Source of the DNA: Pseudomonas sp. WS 5079
Lineage (GTDB): Bacteria; Pseudomonadota; Gammaproteobacteria; Pseudomonadales; Pseudomonadaceae
Assembly (NCBI RefSeq): GCF_012985465.1
Contig: NZ_JAAQWN010000011.1
Coordinates: 1-64,000, forward strand
Length of the DNA: 64,000 nucleotides
Direction of reading: 5' to 3'
The notes under the pieces are model-generated. The model was given only the letters and a program-made list of their open reading frames with translations, made no database searches and was not told the DNA's origin. This document shows, piece after piece, positions 26,806 through 49,065 of the stretch. A program made the position numbers and the translations under genes. Each line of letters begins with the position of its first letter. The stretch's first letter is position 1.

Positions 26806-28315
26806 TGCACGCACCTCGAACGTATCGTTTCGCGCCTGGGTCGCGGTGATCGGTGGCTTGTTCGGGTGTTTCATGGCCGGCATGAACGTGCATGTCACCA
26901 GCGCCGCCCTGCCGGAAATCGAAGGGGCCCTGGGGGCTACGTTCGAGGAGGGTTCGTGGATTTCCACGGCCTATCTGGTGGCGGAAATCATCATGATCCC
27001 GCTCACTGCCTGGCTGGTGCAGGTGTTTTCGTTGCGGCGGGTGATGTTGTGGGGCTCCGGGGTGTTTCTGGTGGCCTCGGTGGCGTGCTCGATGGCGCCT
27101 AACCTGCCGGTGATGATCATCATCCGGGTCATCCAGGGCGCGGCGGGGGCGGTGCTGATTCCGTTGTCGTTCCAGTTGATCATCACTGAGTTGCCCGCCA
27201 GCAAGATCCCCCTGGGCATGGCGCTGTTCAGCCTGGCCAACAGTGTGGCCCAGGCTGCGGGGCCGTCCATTGGTGGCTGGCTGACTGATGTTTATTCGTG
27301 GCGCTGGATCTTCTACCTGCAACTGTTTCCCGGCGTTGCCCTGTTGGCGGCCGTGGCCTGGTCCATCGACCGCCAGCCGATGAACCTTGGGTTGCTGCGC
27401 CAGGGCGACTGGCTGGGCATCGCCTGCATGGTGCTGGGGTTGGGGGCATTGCAGATCGTGCTGGAGGAGGGTGGGCGCAAGGACTGGTTCGGCTCCTCCT
27501 TTATTGTGTGGATGAGCCTGGCGGCGGTAGTGGGGTTGGTGGGTTTTGTCGGCCGGCAATTGTGGGGCAGCAAGAGCTTTATCAACCTGCGGTTGTTGGC
27601 GCACTACAACTTTGGCGTCGCCAGCGTGGCGATGTTTATCTTCGGCGCCAGTACGTATGGCCTGGTATTTCTGGTGCCCAACTACCTGTCCCAGATGCAG
27701 GGCTACAACGCCAGTGAAATTGGCATCAGCCTGATTGCCTATGGTTTGGTGCAACTGGTGCTGGCGCCGTTCCTGCCGCGGCTGATGAAGTGGTTGAGCG
27801 CGAAAATCCTCGTGGCTTCGGGTTTTGCGATCATGGCTTTGGGCTGTTGGATGGGCGCGCATTTGTCGGCAGACAGCGCCAGTAACGTGATCATCCCCTC
27901 GATCGTGGTGCGCGGCATTGGCCAGCCGTTGATCATGGTGGCGCTGTCGGTGCTGGCCGTGCATGGGCTGGCCAAGGCGCAGTCCGGTTCGGCCTCGGCG
28001 GTGTTCTCGATGCTGCGCAACCTGGGCGGTGCGGTGGGCACGGCCTTGCTGGCGCAACTGGTGGTGGTGCGCGAGCAGGTGCATTCGGCGCGCATCGGTG
28101 AGTCGCTGAGCATTTTCGAACCTGCTTTGCAGCAACATTTGCCGGGCGGCGGCGTGTTGCAGGAGCAATGGCCGCAGCAGCAGCAAGTGCTGGAGTTGCT
28201 CGACCAGAGCGTGCGGCACCAGGCATTTTTGATGGCTTACAGCGACGCGTTCTACCTGGCGTGTGTGGCGCTGACCTTGTGTGCGGTGGCGGCGTTGCTG
28301 CTTCGTCGCACTTGA
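26795..28315 (+). CDS. EmrB-like MFS drug:H+ antiporter (DHA2, 14 TMS)
   Basis: A 506-residue polytopic protein of the DHA2 drug-proton antiporter family with about 14 predicted spans. The family motifs are present: EEGSWISTAYLVAEIIMIPL in span 2, FQLIITELPASKIPLGMALF around span 4-5, and the antiporter motif C region SIGGWLTDVYSWRWIFYLQL. With the OMF and EmrA-like proteins it forms a tripartite exporter for hydrophobic toxic compounds, for example uncouplers, antibiotics or fusaric acid. It is the last gene of the operon and converges on the tetR gene with only 22 bp between them. Confidence 0.9.
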   Translation: MEADARTSNVSFRAWVAVIGGLFGCFMAGMNVHVTSAALPEIEGALGATFEEGSWISTAYLVAEIIMIPLTAWLVQVFSLRRVMLWGSGVFLVASVACSMAPNLPVMIIIRVIQGAAGAVLIPLSFQLIITELPASKIPLGMALFSLANSVAQAAGPSIGGWLTDVYSWRWIFYLQLFPGVALLAAVAWSIDRQPMNLGLLRQGDWLGIACMVLGLGALQIVLEEGGRKDWFGSSFIVWMSLAAVVGLVGFVGRQLWGSKSFINLRLLAHYNFGVASVAMFIFGASTYGLVFLVPNYLSQMQGYNASEIGISLIAYGLVQLVLAPFLPRLMKWLSAKILVASGFAIMALGCWMGAHLSADSASNVIIPSIVVRGIGQPLIMVALSVLAVHGLAKAQSGSASAVFSMLRNLGGAVGTALLAQLVVVREQVHSARIGESLSIFEPALQQHLPGGGVLQEQWPQQQQVLELLDQSVRHQAFLMAYSDAFYLACVALTLCAVAALLLRRT

Positions 28316-28337
28316 TGGCTGTCGCGGGTTGAGCAAT

Positions 28338-28922
28338 TCAGCGATTGGGTTTCAGCCCCCGCAGCAGCAACTCCAAGCCTTGCAGCGCTTGCTCCAGGCG
28401 TTCGTCCGGGCGTTCGGCATGGGCAATCCATTGCGCCGTATCCACCAGGCTGCCATTGATCAATCGGGCCAGCGCCAGGCTGGGGGCCTGTTCAACCAGC
28501 CCGGCGTGCATCAACCCCTCCAGCAGCCCGCGCAATGATTGGATGCATTGCTGCTGGGCTGCGGTGTTTTCGCCAAGTACTGCCGGTGCATCTTGCAGCA
28601 CGATGCGCTGGATCTCGGGGTCCTGGGCCATGCGCAGATAGGCGCGACAGCGTTCGCAAAAACCATCCCAGGGGTTTTCGGCCTGGGCGCTGATCTGCTG
28701 TAGACGTTGATCCATCTCGCCGTCGAGTTGCGCGACTACCGCCGCCAATAAGCCTTTTTTGTCGCCAAAGTGATGGTACAACGCTCCACGGGTCAGGCCG
28801 GCGCGGGCGGTGAAGTCATCCATCGAGGTATTGGCAAAGCCTTGGGCGGCAAAGGCCTGGCGGGCGCTGGCAAGCAGGCGGGCACGGGTTTGTTCGATCA
28901 TCTCGGCGCGGGCTCGGCTCAT
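28338..28922 (-). CDS. TetR/AcrR-family transcriptional repressor
   Basis: A 194-residue regulator with a typical TetR N-terminal helix-turn-helix (ARQAFAAQGFANTSMDDFTA then AGLTRGALYHHFGDKKGLL, about residues 20-60) and an all-helical ligand domain. It is divergently oriented to an MFS transporter gene with twin palindromes between them, a classic autoregulated repressor/efflux arrangement. The ligand is likely a substrate of that transporter. The ATG at 28922 gives the standard family N terminus. Confidence 0.9.
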   Translation of the reverse strand: MSRARAEMIEQTRARLLASARQAFAAQGFANTSMDDFTARAGLTRGALYHHFGDKKGLLAAVVAQLDGEMDQRLQQISAQAENPWDGFCERCRAYLRMAQDPEIQRIVLQDAPAVLGENTAAQQQCIQSLRGLLEGLMHAGLVEQAPSLALARLINGSLVDTAQWIAHAERPDERLEQALQGLELLLRGLKPNR

Positions 28923-28957
28923 GGGAAACGCTCGTTATTTGCGGGTGAGTGGTTGAC

Positions 28958-28970
28958 ATACGCTGCGTAT
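28958..28970. promoter_or_regulatory. Operator half 1 for the TetR regulator (ATACGC-T-GCGTAT)
   Basis: A perfect inverted repeat with 6-bp arms and a single central base in the tetR/MFS divergent region. It overlaps the end of a TTGACA hexamer (28953-28958), so binding would block polymerase. A second, similar palindrome lies 32 bp further on, centre to centre. Confidence 0.65.
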
Positions 28971-28989
28971 ATTACTCATGATTTGTCAC

Positions 28990-29002
28990 ATACGCACCGT
29001 AT
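28990..29002. promoter_or_regulatory. Operator half 2 for the TetR regulator (ATACG-CAC-CGTAT)
   Basis: A near copy of the palindrome at 28958, with 5-bp arms and a 3-bp spacer, and the same ATACGC start and CGTATAT end. The 32-bp centre spacing is close to three DNA turns, which would place two repressor dimers on the same face. Confidence 0.6.
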
Positions 29003-29053
29003 ATATTTCATCGAATGGCCAGCTCCAGGGCTCCCAGCAAGAGGTCACGCACC

Positions 29054-30226
29054 ATGGCAAACCCCTACGCCGAGCTGTTCAAGGCGCCAGGCTCCAGGGC
29101 TTTTGTATCGGCTGGCATGCTCGCCCGCATGCCGATTTCCATGACCGGTATCGGGTTGATCACCATGTTGTCGCAGCTTCGCGGCGGCTATGGGCTGGCG
29201 GGCGCGGTGGCGGCGACGTTTGCCCTGGCCACGGCCTTTTGCGCGCCGCAGGTTTCACGGCTGGTGGACCGTTACGGCCAGGGCCGTGTCTTGCCGGTGG
29301 CGGCGATGATTGGCGGGGGGGCGTTGCTGTTGCTATTGCTGTGCACCCGCTTGCAGGCGCCGGACTGGACTCTGTTTATCTTTGCCGCCCTGGCCGGGTG
29401 CATGCCCAACATGTCGGCCATGGTGCGGGCGCGCTGGACCGAGATCTATCGCGGCCAGCCGCGTTTGCAAACCGCCTTTGCCCTGGAATCGGTGCTCGAC
29501 GAGGTGTGTTTTATCCTCGGCCCGCCGCTGTCGGTGGGGTTGTGTGTGCTGCTGTTTCCGGAAGCCGGGCCCCTGGTGGGGGCGGCCTTGCTGGCGGTCG
29601 GGGTGAGCACGTTCGTCCTGCAAAAACAGACGGAGCCTGCCGTCCATGCACAGCTTGAGCAGCATGGCCGCTGGCTGATTACCCAACCTTCGGTGCTGGT
29701 GTTGATGATCCTGCTGATGGCCATGGGCACCATTGTCGGGGTGGTGGATGTGGTCAGCGTGGCGTTTGCCGAGCATCAGGGCCAGCCGGCTGCCGCGAGC
29801 ATCGTGCTGTCGGTGTATGCCATTGGCTCGTGCCTGGCGGGGTTGGCCTTTGGCGCGTTGAAACTGCACATGCCGTTGCCCCGGCAGTTCCTGCTGTGTG
29901 GCCTGGCCACGGCGTTGACCACCCTGCCGTTGTTGTGGGTGGGGGACATTCTCGGGCTGTCGCTGGCGGTGTTTGTCTCCGGGCTGTTTTTTGCGCCGAC
30001 GCTGATTGTGTCCATGGCCCTGGTGGAACGGGTCGTGCCACCCAGCCGCCTGACCGAAGGCATGACCTGGCTGATCACGGGCTTGAGCATCGGCGTGGCC
30101 ATCGGTGCTGCCAGTTCCGGCTGGATGATCGACCAATCTGGCGCCCCCAGCGGGTTCTGGGTGGCGCTGGTGGCCGGCGCGGTGGTGCTGGTGGCCGCGG
30201 TGCTGGGCTACCGCCGCCTGGGATGA
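29054..30226 (+). CDS. MFS transporter under TetR control
   Basis: A 390-residue major facilitator with about 12 hydrophobic spans. SRLVDRYGQGRVL (about residues 77-89) corresponds to the MFS loop 2-3 motif A, and FCAPQVSRL precedes it. It is probably a 12-span drug or metabolite efflux carrier; the family resembles putative sugar/arabinose-type exporters but a substrate cannot be named. The ATG at 29054 is preferred because it has GAGGT about 10 bp upstream and gives a normal N terminus; an upstream in-frame start at 29015 adds a basic tail and lies in the promoter. Confidence 0.85.
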   Translation: MANPYAELFKAPGSRAFVSAGMLARMPISMTGIGLITMLSQLRGGYGLAGAVAATFALATAFCAPQVSRLVDRYGQGRVLPVAAMIGGGALLLLLLCTRLQAPDWTLFIFAALAGCMPNMSAMVRARWTEIYRGQPRLQTAFALESVLDEVCFILGPPLSVGLCVLLFPEAGPLVGAALLAVGVSTFVLQKQTEPAVHAQLEQHGRWLITQPSVLVLMILLMAMGTIVGVVDVVSVAFAEHQGQPAAASIVLSVYAIGSCLAGLAFGALKLHMPLPRQFLLCGLATALTTLPLLWVGDILGLSLAVFVSGLFFAPTLIVSMALVERVVPPSRLTEGMTWLITGLSIGVAIGAASSGWMIDQSGAPSGFWVALVAGAVVLVAAVLGYRRLG

Positions 30227-30227
30227 G

Positions 30228-30593
30228 TCACCCCAGGGCGGGGTGACTGTCCGCACCGTGATGGCGCAGGAACTCGTGCAACGCCTGGCGCGTCAGGTCG
30301 TTGAGCGTGACCTTTTTCTGCGTCGCCGCCAGGGCCGCGGCCAGGTGCAGATCATGGCCGACCCGCACATTGAACGAGCCTTTGCAGGGCTTTTCCGGTG
30401 TCTGGCCCAGGGTCTGGCAAGTAGCCAGGTAATCCTCCACGGCCTCGCGAAAGGCCGCTTCCAACTGGGCCACGGTCTGGCCTTCGTAGCTGACCAGCGG
30501 GCGGATAAACAGCAGCTTGCCGAACAGGCAATTGTCCTCGACGCTGGCTTCTATGGAGCCGATGTAGCCTTTGTGTCTCAACTGGTTGCTCAT
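30228..30593 (-). CDS. hicB: HicB-family antitoxin
   Basis: A 121-residue protein with the HicB fold: an N-terminal partial RNase-H-like domain (FRPLVSYEG-type stretch, here FIRPLVSYEGQTVAQLEAAF, about residues 29-48) and a C-terminal ribbon-helix-helix domain (GSFNVRVGHDLHLAAALAAT, then VTLNDLTRQALHEFL). It would neutralise HicA and autorepress the operon through the C-terminal domain. Its start overlaps the hicA stop by 4 bp, the standard toxin-first order of hic operons. It converges on the MFS gene with one base between them. Confidence 0.88.
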   Translation of the reverse strand: MSNQLRHKGYIGSIEASVEDNCLFGKLLFIRPLVSYEGQTVAQLEAAFREAVEDYLATCQTLGQTPEKPCKGSFNVRVGHDLHLAAALAATQKKVTLNDLTRQALHEFLRHHGADSHPALG

Positions 30594-30841
30594 TGAATCA
30601 AGCCTCCTGATTCCAACTGTTCAATGATCTGGCGCCGAATGTAGTACTTCAGCTCATTGCCAGGGTGGGGCTTGTGCAGGGTGATCATTGCACTCGGGTC
30701 GCCAATGTCGAACTTGACGCGGCTCCCAGCCCCTTCGATTTGTCGATAACCCAGCCAGCCCAGCAACGTGACGAGCTCGGGCCAGGTAAATGCCATCTGC
30801 AGGTTGAGCAGTTTGGCGAGCAGCTTTTCATTTTTGGACAC
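30590..30841 (-). CDS. hicA: HicA-family mRNA interferase toxin
   Basis: An 83-residue HicA-like protein with the small double-stranded-RNA-binding-like fold: LVTLLGWLGYRQIEGAGSRVKF, then LHKPHPGNELKYYIRRQIIEQL. Most HicA toxins carry GSHxxF with a catalytic histidine; here that position reads GSRVKF, so the catalytic role may pass to the histidines in LHKPHPGN, as in the longer HicA subgroup. It starts with GTG at 30841, with AGGGA upstream and no in-frame ATG. It would cleave mRNA when HicB is lost. Confidence 0.85.
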   Translation of the reverse strand: MSKNEKLLAKLLNLQMAFTWPELVTLLGWLGYRQIEGAGSRVKFDIGDPSAMITLHKPHPGNELKYYIRRQIIEQLESGGLIQ

Positions 30842-30857
30842 GGCGTTCCCTGCGTGT

Positions 30858-30871
30858 AACTAAATGTAGTT
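30858..30871. promoter_or_regulatory. Small palindrome upstream of hicA, possible HicB operator
   Basis: AACTA-aatg-TAGTT lies 17 bp upstream of the hicA start. HicB proteins with a ribbon-helix-helix domain commonly bind short palindromes at their own promoter, and this is the only symmetric element seen between hicA and the NRPS operon. The arms are only 5 bp, so the call is weak. Confidence 0.3.
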
Positions 30872-30958
30872 GCAAATGCGTTGATCCGTCAATGATAGGA
30901 CGCCTTCGCGGGCCTCTGTCGGGTTTGATGTAACGCCCGATGACTGCACTCGCCTGCG

Positions 30959-30982
30959 CTAATTTTTCCTGTCTGGATTCGT
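30959..30982 (+). promoter_or_regulatory. PvdS-type iron-starvation promoter box upstream of the NRPS operon
   Basis: CTAAT at 30959-30963 and CGT at 30980-30982 are separated by exactly 16 bp. Pyoverdine synthesis genes in Pseudomonas are transcribed by the sigma factor PvdS from boxes of the form TAAAT-N16/17-CGT; this one differs by one base in the -35 part. It lies 55 bp upstream of the NRPS start codon, a normal distance. PvdS itself is not in the window. Confidence 0.55.
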
Positions 30983-31037
30983 TTTATAGGGACGACGTGC
31001 CTTTGTGCTTCCTGCCTATTGCTCCGGATCCCAAGAA

Positions 31038-43326
<12,289 letters not shown>

Positions 43327-43334
<8 letters not shown>

Positions 43335-46300
43335 CAAAACTGCGGAACTGGTGGCGCGCATCAAGGACTTGAGCGCACCCAAGCGCGCGCAACTGTTCAG
43401 CAAGCTGGAACAACAGGGGGTCAATGTCGCGCGTTTCCCGATTGTGCCGGCCAGCGAGACCGGGCCCCAGGCCCTGTCGTATGCCCAGCAGCGGCAATGG
43501 TTCCTCTGGCAGTTCGCCCCCCTGGGCAGTGCCTACAACATCTGCGCGGCCCTGCGTTTGAAGGGCGAACTGGATGTCGAGGCGCTGCAATGCAGCCTGT
43601 CGCAGGTGCTGGCGCGTCATGAAGGGCTGCGCGCCGGGTTTGTGCAAGAGGATGAGCGGGTGCGGTGCATCATTCGGCCGATTGACGCGCTGGAACTTGC
43701 GGTACAGGACGCTGCGGCGGGCGACCCCGAGTCTGTCATCAAGGCGTTTGTCCAGGTGCAGAGCAGCCAGCCGTTCGATCTGGAACACGATCTGTTATTG
43801 CGTGCCGCAATGTTGCGCCTGGCGGACGATGAGCATGTGCTGGTGCTGACGTTGCACCACATCATCACCGATGGCTGGTCGATGCAGATCATGATCGATG
43901 AGCTACTGGCGCTGTACATCGCCCAGGTCACGGGCACGCCATGCGCGTTGCCGGCGCCGGTCATCCAGTACGCCGACTATGCCGCCTGGCAGCGGCAATG
44001 GCTGGAGGCCGGGGAAGGGCGCCGGCAGCTGGATTACTGGCGTGGCAAACTGGGTACAGAGCACGTCCTGCTTGAGCTGCCGGTGGATCGCCCGCGCCTG
44101 GGGCCGCCGGACCAGCAGGGTGCGACGCTGCCGCTGGCGTTGGACCGCGCCCTGAGCGATGGCCTCAAGGGCCTGGCGCAGCAGCAAGGGGTGAGCCCGT
44201 TCATGTTGCTGTTGGCGTCGTTCCAGGTGCTGTTGCACCGTTACAGCGGCCAGTCGGATATCCGCGTCGGCGTGCCCACCGCCAACCGCAACCGCGCCGA
44301 GACGGAGCGGGTCATCGGCTTTTTCGTCAACACCCAGGTGATGCAGGCCACGCTCGACAGCCAGCAGCCGTTTGCGGACTTTGTGCAGACCGTCAAGGCC
44401 GCCGCCCACGAGGCCCAGACCTGGCAGGACCTGCCGTTCGAGCAGTTGGTGGAGGCGCTGCAACCCGAGCGCAACAGCCTGCACACGCCGTTGTTCCAGG
44501 TCATGTTCAACCACCAGATGGAAGCTGGCCGGTTTGCCGATGGCCAGCCCCTGGGCGGGTTGCTGTGCACCCCGGTCGACTCGGAAAACCGCAGTGCGCC
44601 GTTTGACCTGACCCTCAATACCTTCGACGGGCCCGATGGCTTGTCGGCGGCTCTTACCTATGCCACCGACATCTTTGACGCCTCGACTGTCGAGCGCCTG
44701 GCGCGGCACTGGCAGGCCTTGTTGCAGGGCATGCTCGATGACCCCCGCCAGCGCATTGGCCAACTACCGATGCTTACCGCCGCCGAACAACGCCTGGCGC
44801 TGCAAAGCTGGAACAGCAGCACCGCCGACTACCCTCGCCACAGCGCCATCCATCAGTTGATCGAGGCCCAGGCCACCCGTATTCCGGACGCTGTGGCGTT
44901 GGTGTTTGATACACAGTCGTTGACCTTTGCCCAGCTCAACCAGCAGGCCAACCGCCTGGCCCATCGTTTGATCGAAGCCGGCGTGGGCCCGGATGTGCTG
45001 GTGGGCATCGCGGTGCAGCGCAGCGTCGACCTGGTGGTCGGGCTGCTGGCGATTCTCAAGGCTGGTGGTGCCTACATCCCGCTGGATCCGGCGTATCCCG
45101 AGGATCGCCTGGCCTACATGATGCAAGACAGCGGCCTGGCCCTGCTGCTGACCCAGGCACCGTTGCTCGCGCGCTTGCCGATCCCGGCCGGGGTCAGTGC
45201 GCTGGTCCTGGACCAGCCGGGTGCGTGGCTCGATGGTTACAGCTGCGAAAACCCACTGCCGCGCAGCACCACCGAACACCTGGCCTACGTGATCTACACC
45301 TCCGGCTCCACCGGCAAGCCCAAAGGGGTGATGGTGCGCCATGGCGCGCTGACCAATTTTGTGTGCAGCATGGCCCGTCAGCCGGGGTTGCACGCCCAGG
45401 ACCGGTTACTGTCGCTGACCACCTTCTCGTTCGATATTTTCGGCCTGGAAATCTACGGGCCGCTGCTGGTCGGCGCGACCCTGGTGCTGACCGGGCAGGA
45501 CATCAACCTCGACCCGCAAGCCTTGCTGGCCCTGGTCAAGCAGCAGCGCATCAGCGTGTTGCAGGCCACGCCTTCCACGTGGCGCATGCTGCTCGATCAC
45601 CCCCAGGCCGACGCCCTCAAGGGCTGCAAACTATTGTGCGGCGGTGAGGCGCTGCCCCTGGAGCTGGCGACCCGACTTTTGGCGCTCTCGCCCCAGGTGT
45701 GGAACCTCTACGGGCCGACCGAAACCACCATCTGGTCGGCGCAGTACCCACTCACGCCGACCCAGCCACAGCCGTGGCTCGGCGGGCCGATTGCCAATAC
45801 CAGCCTGTATATTCTCGACGATAACCTGGCGCCGGTGCCGGTCGGGGTCGCCGGCGAATTGTTGATTGGCGGCGACGGCCTGGCGCGGGGTTATTTCCAG
45901 CGGCCGGCACTCACCGCCGAACGCTTCTTGCCTGACCCATTTGGTGCGCCCGGCGCGCGCCTGTATCGCACCGGCGACCTGGCGCGCTACCGCGCGGACG
46001 GGGTGATCGAGTACATCGGCCGCGTGGACCATCAGGTGAAAATCCGTGGGTTGCGGATCGAACTGGGGGAAATCGAAGCGCGGCTGTTGGAGCAACCGCC
46101 AGTGCGCGAAGCCGCCGTGGTGGTGCGGGACGTCGCTGGCCATCCGCAGTTGGTGGCGTACGTGGTTGCCGTGCAAGCGGTGAGCGATGAGCAGGCGCTG
46201 CGTGAGGCGTGCAAGCGTCAGCTCAAGGGCGACCTGCCGGAGTACATGGTGCCCAGCCATTGGGTCTTCCTCGACAGCCTGCCGCTGACTCCCAACGGCA

Positions 46301-49065
46301 AACTCGACCGCAAAGTGTTGCCGGCGCCGGATGCCAGCGCCTTGCAGCAACACTACATCGCGCCGCGCAACGCCCTGGAGCAGCAGATCGCCGAGGTCTG
46401 GCAGCAGGTGCTGGGCCTGGCGCAAGTGGGGGTGAGCGACAACTTCTTCGAGCTCGGCGGGCACTCGCTGCTGGCCACCCAGGTGATCGCGCGACTCAAG
46501 CAAACCCTGGCCAGCAACCCAGGCTTGCGTGACCTGTTCAACGCTCCGGTGCTGGAAGATTTTGCCGCATTGCTGGCAAGCCGTTCGGCTGTGCAGCCGG
46601 CGCAAATCGCCTTGCACGCCCATGGCCCGCGCAGCACTGCGCCGTTGTCCCTGGCCCAGCGTCGCTTGTGGGTGGCCGAGCAGTTCTCGGCCGGCAACGG
46701 CGCGTATGGCATGCCCTTGGCGTTGCGCTTGCGTGGCGAAGTCTCGCTGGCGTTGTTGATCGCAAGCCTCAAGTGTGTGGTGCAACGCCATGAGGTGCTG
46801 CGTACCGCCTATGTCGCCGACGATGACGGCGATCCACTGGCGGTGATCGCGCCTGAAGTGAATGTGGACTTCGCCGTGGTCGACCTGTCGCACCTGGACC
46901 GCATCGAACAGGAAGCCCAGGTCGCCCAGGCCACACTGGACAATACCCGGCGCCCGATCAACCTGGCGCAGGCGCCGTTGTTCCGTGGGCAGATCCTGCG
47001 CCTGGGCGCCCATGAACATGTGCTGCTGTATTCGATGCACCACATCATTTCCGATGGTTGGTCGATGGCGGTGCTGGTGGGTGAACTGGTGCAACACTAC
47101 GCCGCCCTCAAGCAGGGGCGTGGCATCGATCTGCCGCCGCTGCCGGTGCAATACAGCGACTATGCGCAATGGCAACTGGCGCTGGAGCAGGCCGGGGTAT
47201 TGCAGCAACAGGCCGGCTACTGGAAGGACGCCCTGGCCGGTCACCCTGGGCAACTGCTGCTACCGACAGACTTTGCGCGGCCGCCGATGCCGTCGTTCGA
47301 GGGCTCCAGCGAGTCATTCAGCGTGCCGCCGGCGTTGGGCGAGGCACTGAAAAGCCTGTCCGCACGCCAGGGTGTCACGCCTTACACTACGTTGTTGGCC
47401 GCATTCCAGGTGTTGCTGCACCGCCTCGCCGCCAGCGACGACCTGCTGGTGGGTGCCGATGTGGCGGGGCGCCAGCATGCCGAGCTGGAAGGCTTGATTG
47501 GTTTCTTCGTCAATATCCTGCCCCTGCGCTCGCGCTTCGACGCCCGGGCGCGCTTCAGCGATTTCCTCGCCGCGGCCCGGGAAACCTCCCTGAGTGCCTT
47601 CGAACACCAGGACCTGCCCCTGGACATGATCGCCGAAGCCAGCAACGTGCCGCGCCACAAGGGTTTCAACCCCTTGGTGCAAGTGCTGTTCGTGATGAAC
47701 AACCTGCCGGTGCACAGCGCGGGCCTGGCGGACATTGCGGTGGAAATGGTGCCCAGCCTGGGCGGCTATTCCAAGTTCGATATGGCGTTGTTTATCGACG
47801 AAGACCACGGCCAGTGGCAGGGCACCTGGCAGTACGCCAATGACTTATTCAAACAAGAGCGCATCACCGAACTTGTGAGCGCCTGGATGGGAATTCTTCA
47901 ACAGATTGTCATGGATCCAGACATCCGATTAGGGGACATCATCATGCCGTCGAATACCGCTGTTGCTCCTGCCGCACCTGCCAGCCCGAAGGCCGACAAG
48001 CTGGGTAAGTTCCTCAAGAAACCATCTAGCCCGGTGGCCAGGGCCCCGCTGCCGGCGATGCGTGAATCGCTGTTGAACACCGACCAGGTGTTCCCGTTGC
48101 TGATGGAACCCAACGACCCGGGGCTCGACCTGGTGACCTGGGTCCAGGCCAATCGCGCCCTGGTCGAAGAGAAACTCGCGCGGCATGCGGGGATCCTGTT
48201 CCGAGGCTTCGCCATGCGTGACATCCACGACTTCGAGGCCTTTGCCGAAGCCGTCCAGCCGGGCCTGTATGGCCAGTACGGCGACTTGCCGAAGAAAGAG
48301 GGCGGCAAGAACACCTATCGCTCCACACCTTACCCGGAAAAGAAAATGATCCTGTTCCATAACGAGAGCTCGCACCAGGATCGTTGGCCGCGCAAGCAGC
48401 TGTTTTTCTGTGAGCAACCGTCGCCCGTGGGCGGGGCCACGCCGGTGGTCGATTGCCGGCAGATGTACCTGCGTTTGCCGCAAGCGTTGCGCGATACCTT
48501 CGAAAGCAAGGGCCTGCTGTATGTGCGCACCTTTGCCGACAAGCTCGACGTGTCCTGGCAGCATTTTTTCAAGACCGAAGACCGCGCCCAGGTCGAGCAG
48601 CGTTGCGCGCTGGCTGGCATCCAGTGGACCTGGCTGGACAACGACGAACTGCAGATCCGCACCCCGTGCCCGGCGATCATCACCCACCCGAGCACCGGCG
48701 AGAAAACCTTCTTCAACCAGGTGCAACTGCACCATATCTACTGCCTGGACCCCGATGTGCGCGACGACTTGCTGGGCCTGTTCGGCCCCGAGCGGATGCC
48801 GCGCCACGTGTACTACGGCGACGGCAGCCCGATTGAAGACGCGGTGATGCAGCAACTGGGCGAACTCTACGAGGCCTGTGCGGTGCGCTTTGACTGGCGC
48901 AAGGGCGATGTGATCCTGCTGGACAACATGCTCGCCGCCCACGCTCGCGACCCCTTTGAAGGCCCACGCAAAATCGTCGTGGCCATGGGCGAAATGATCG
49001 AACGGCGCGACCTGGAAACGGTAGTGCCCTCCACACGTATGCAAACTGAAGGGACTGACGCATGA
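43327..49065 (+). CDS. Non-ribosomal peptide synthetase 2: C-A(Gly)-T-C-aspartyl beta-hydroxylase
   Basis: A 1912-residue protein. C (HHIITDGWS about residue 178), A (core about 654, code DILQLGLIWK, Gly), T (LGGHS about 1037), a second C domain with an intact HHIISDGWS (about 1238), then a Fe(II)/2-oxoglutarate TauD/SyrP-like dioxygenase (about 1577-1905). The dioxygenase has the iron ligands His1678 and Glu1680 (FHNESSH) and His1872 (AAHARDPF), and a following GPRK arginine. It would hydroxylate the beta carbon of aspartate tethered on the next protein. The ATG at 43327 overlaps the end of synthetase 1 by 8 bp and has a GGAGG site; the 3' end overlaps the next gene by 4 bp. There is no adenylation domain between the last C and the hydroxylase. 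Confidence 0.9.

Noticed and set aside
30861..30885. A second TAAAT...CGT pair as the PvdS box
   Set aside because: TAAAT at 30861 is followed by CGT after only about 13 bp, too short for the 16-17 bp required, and it lies close to the hicA promoter.
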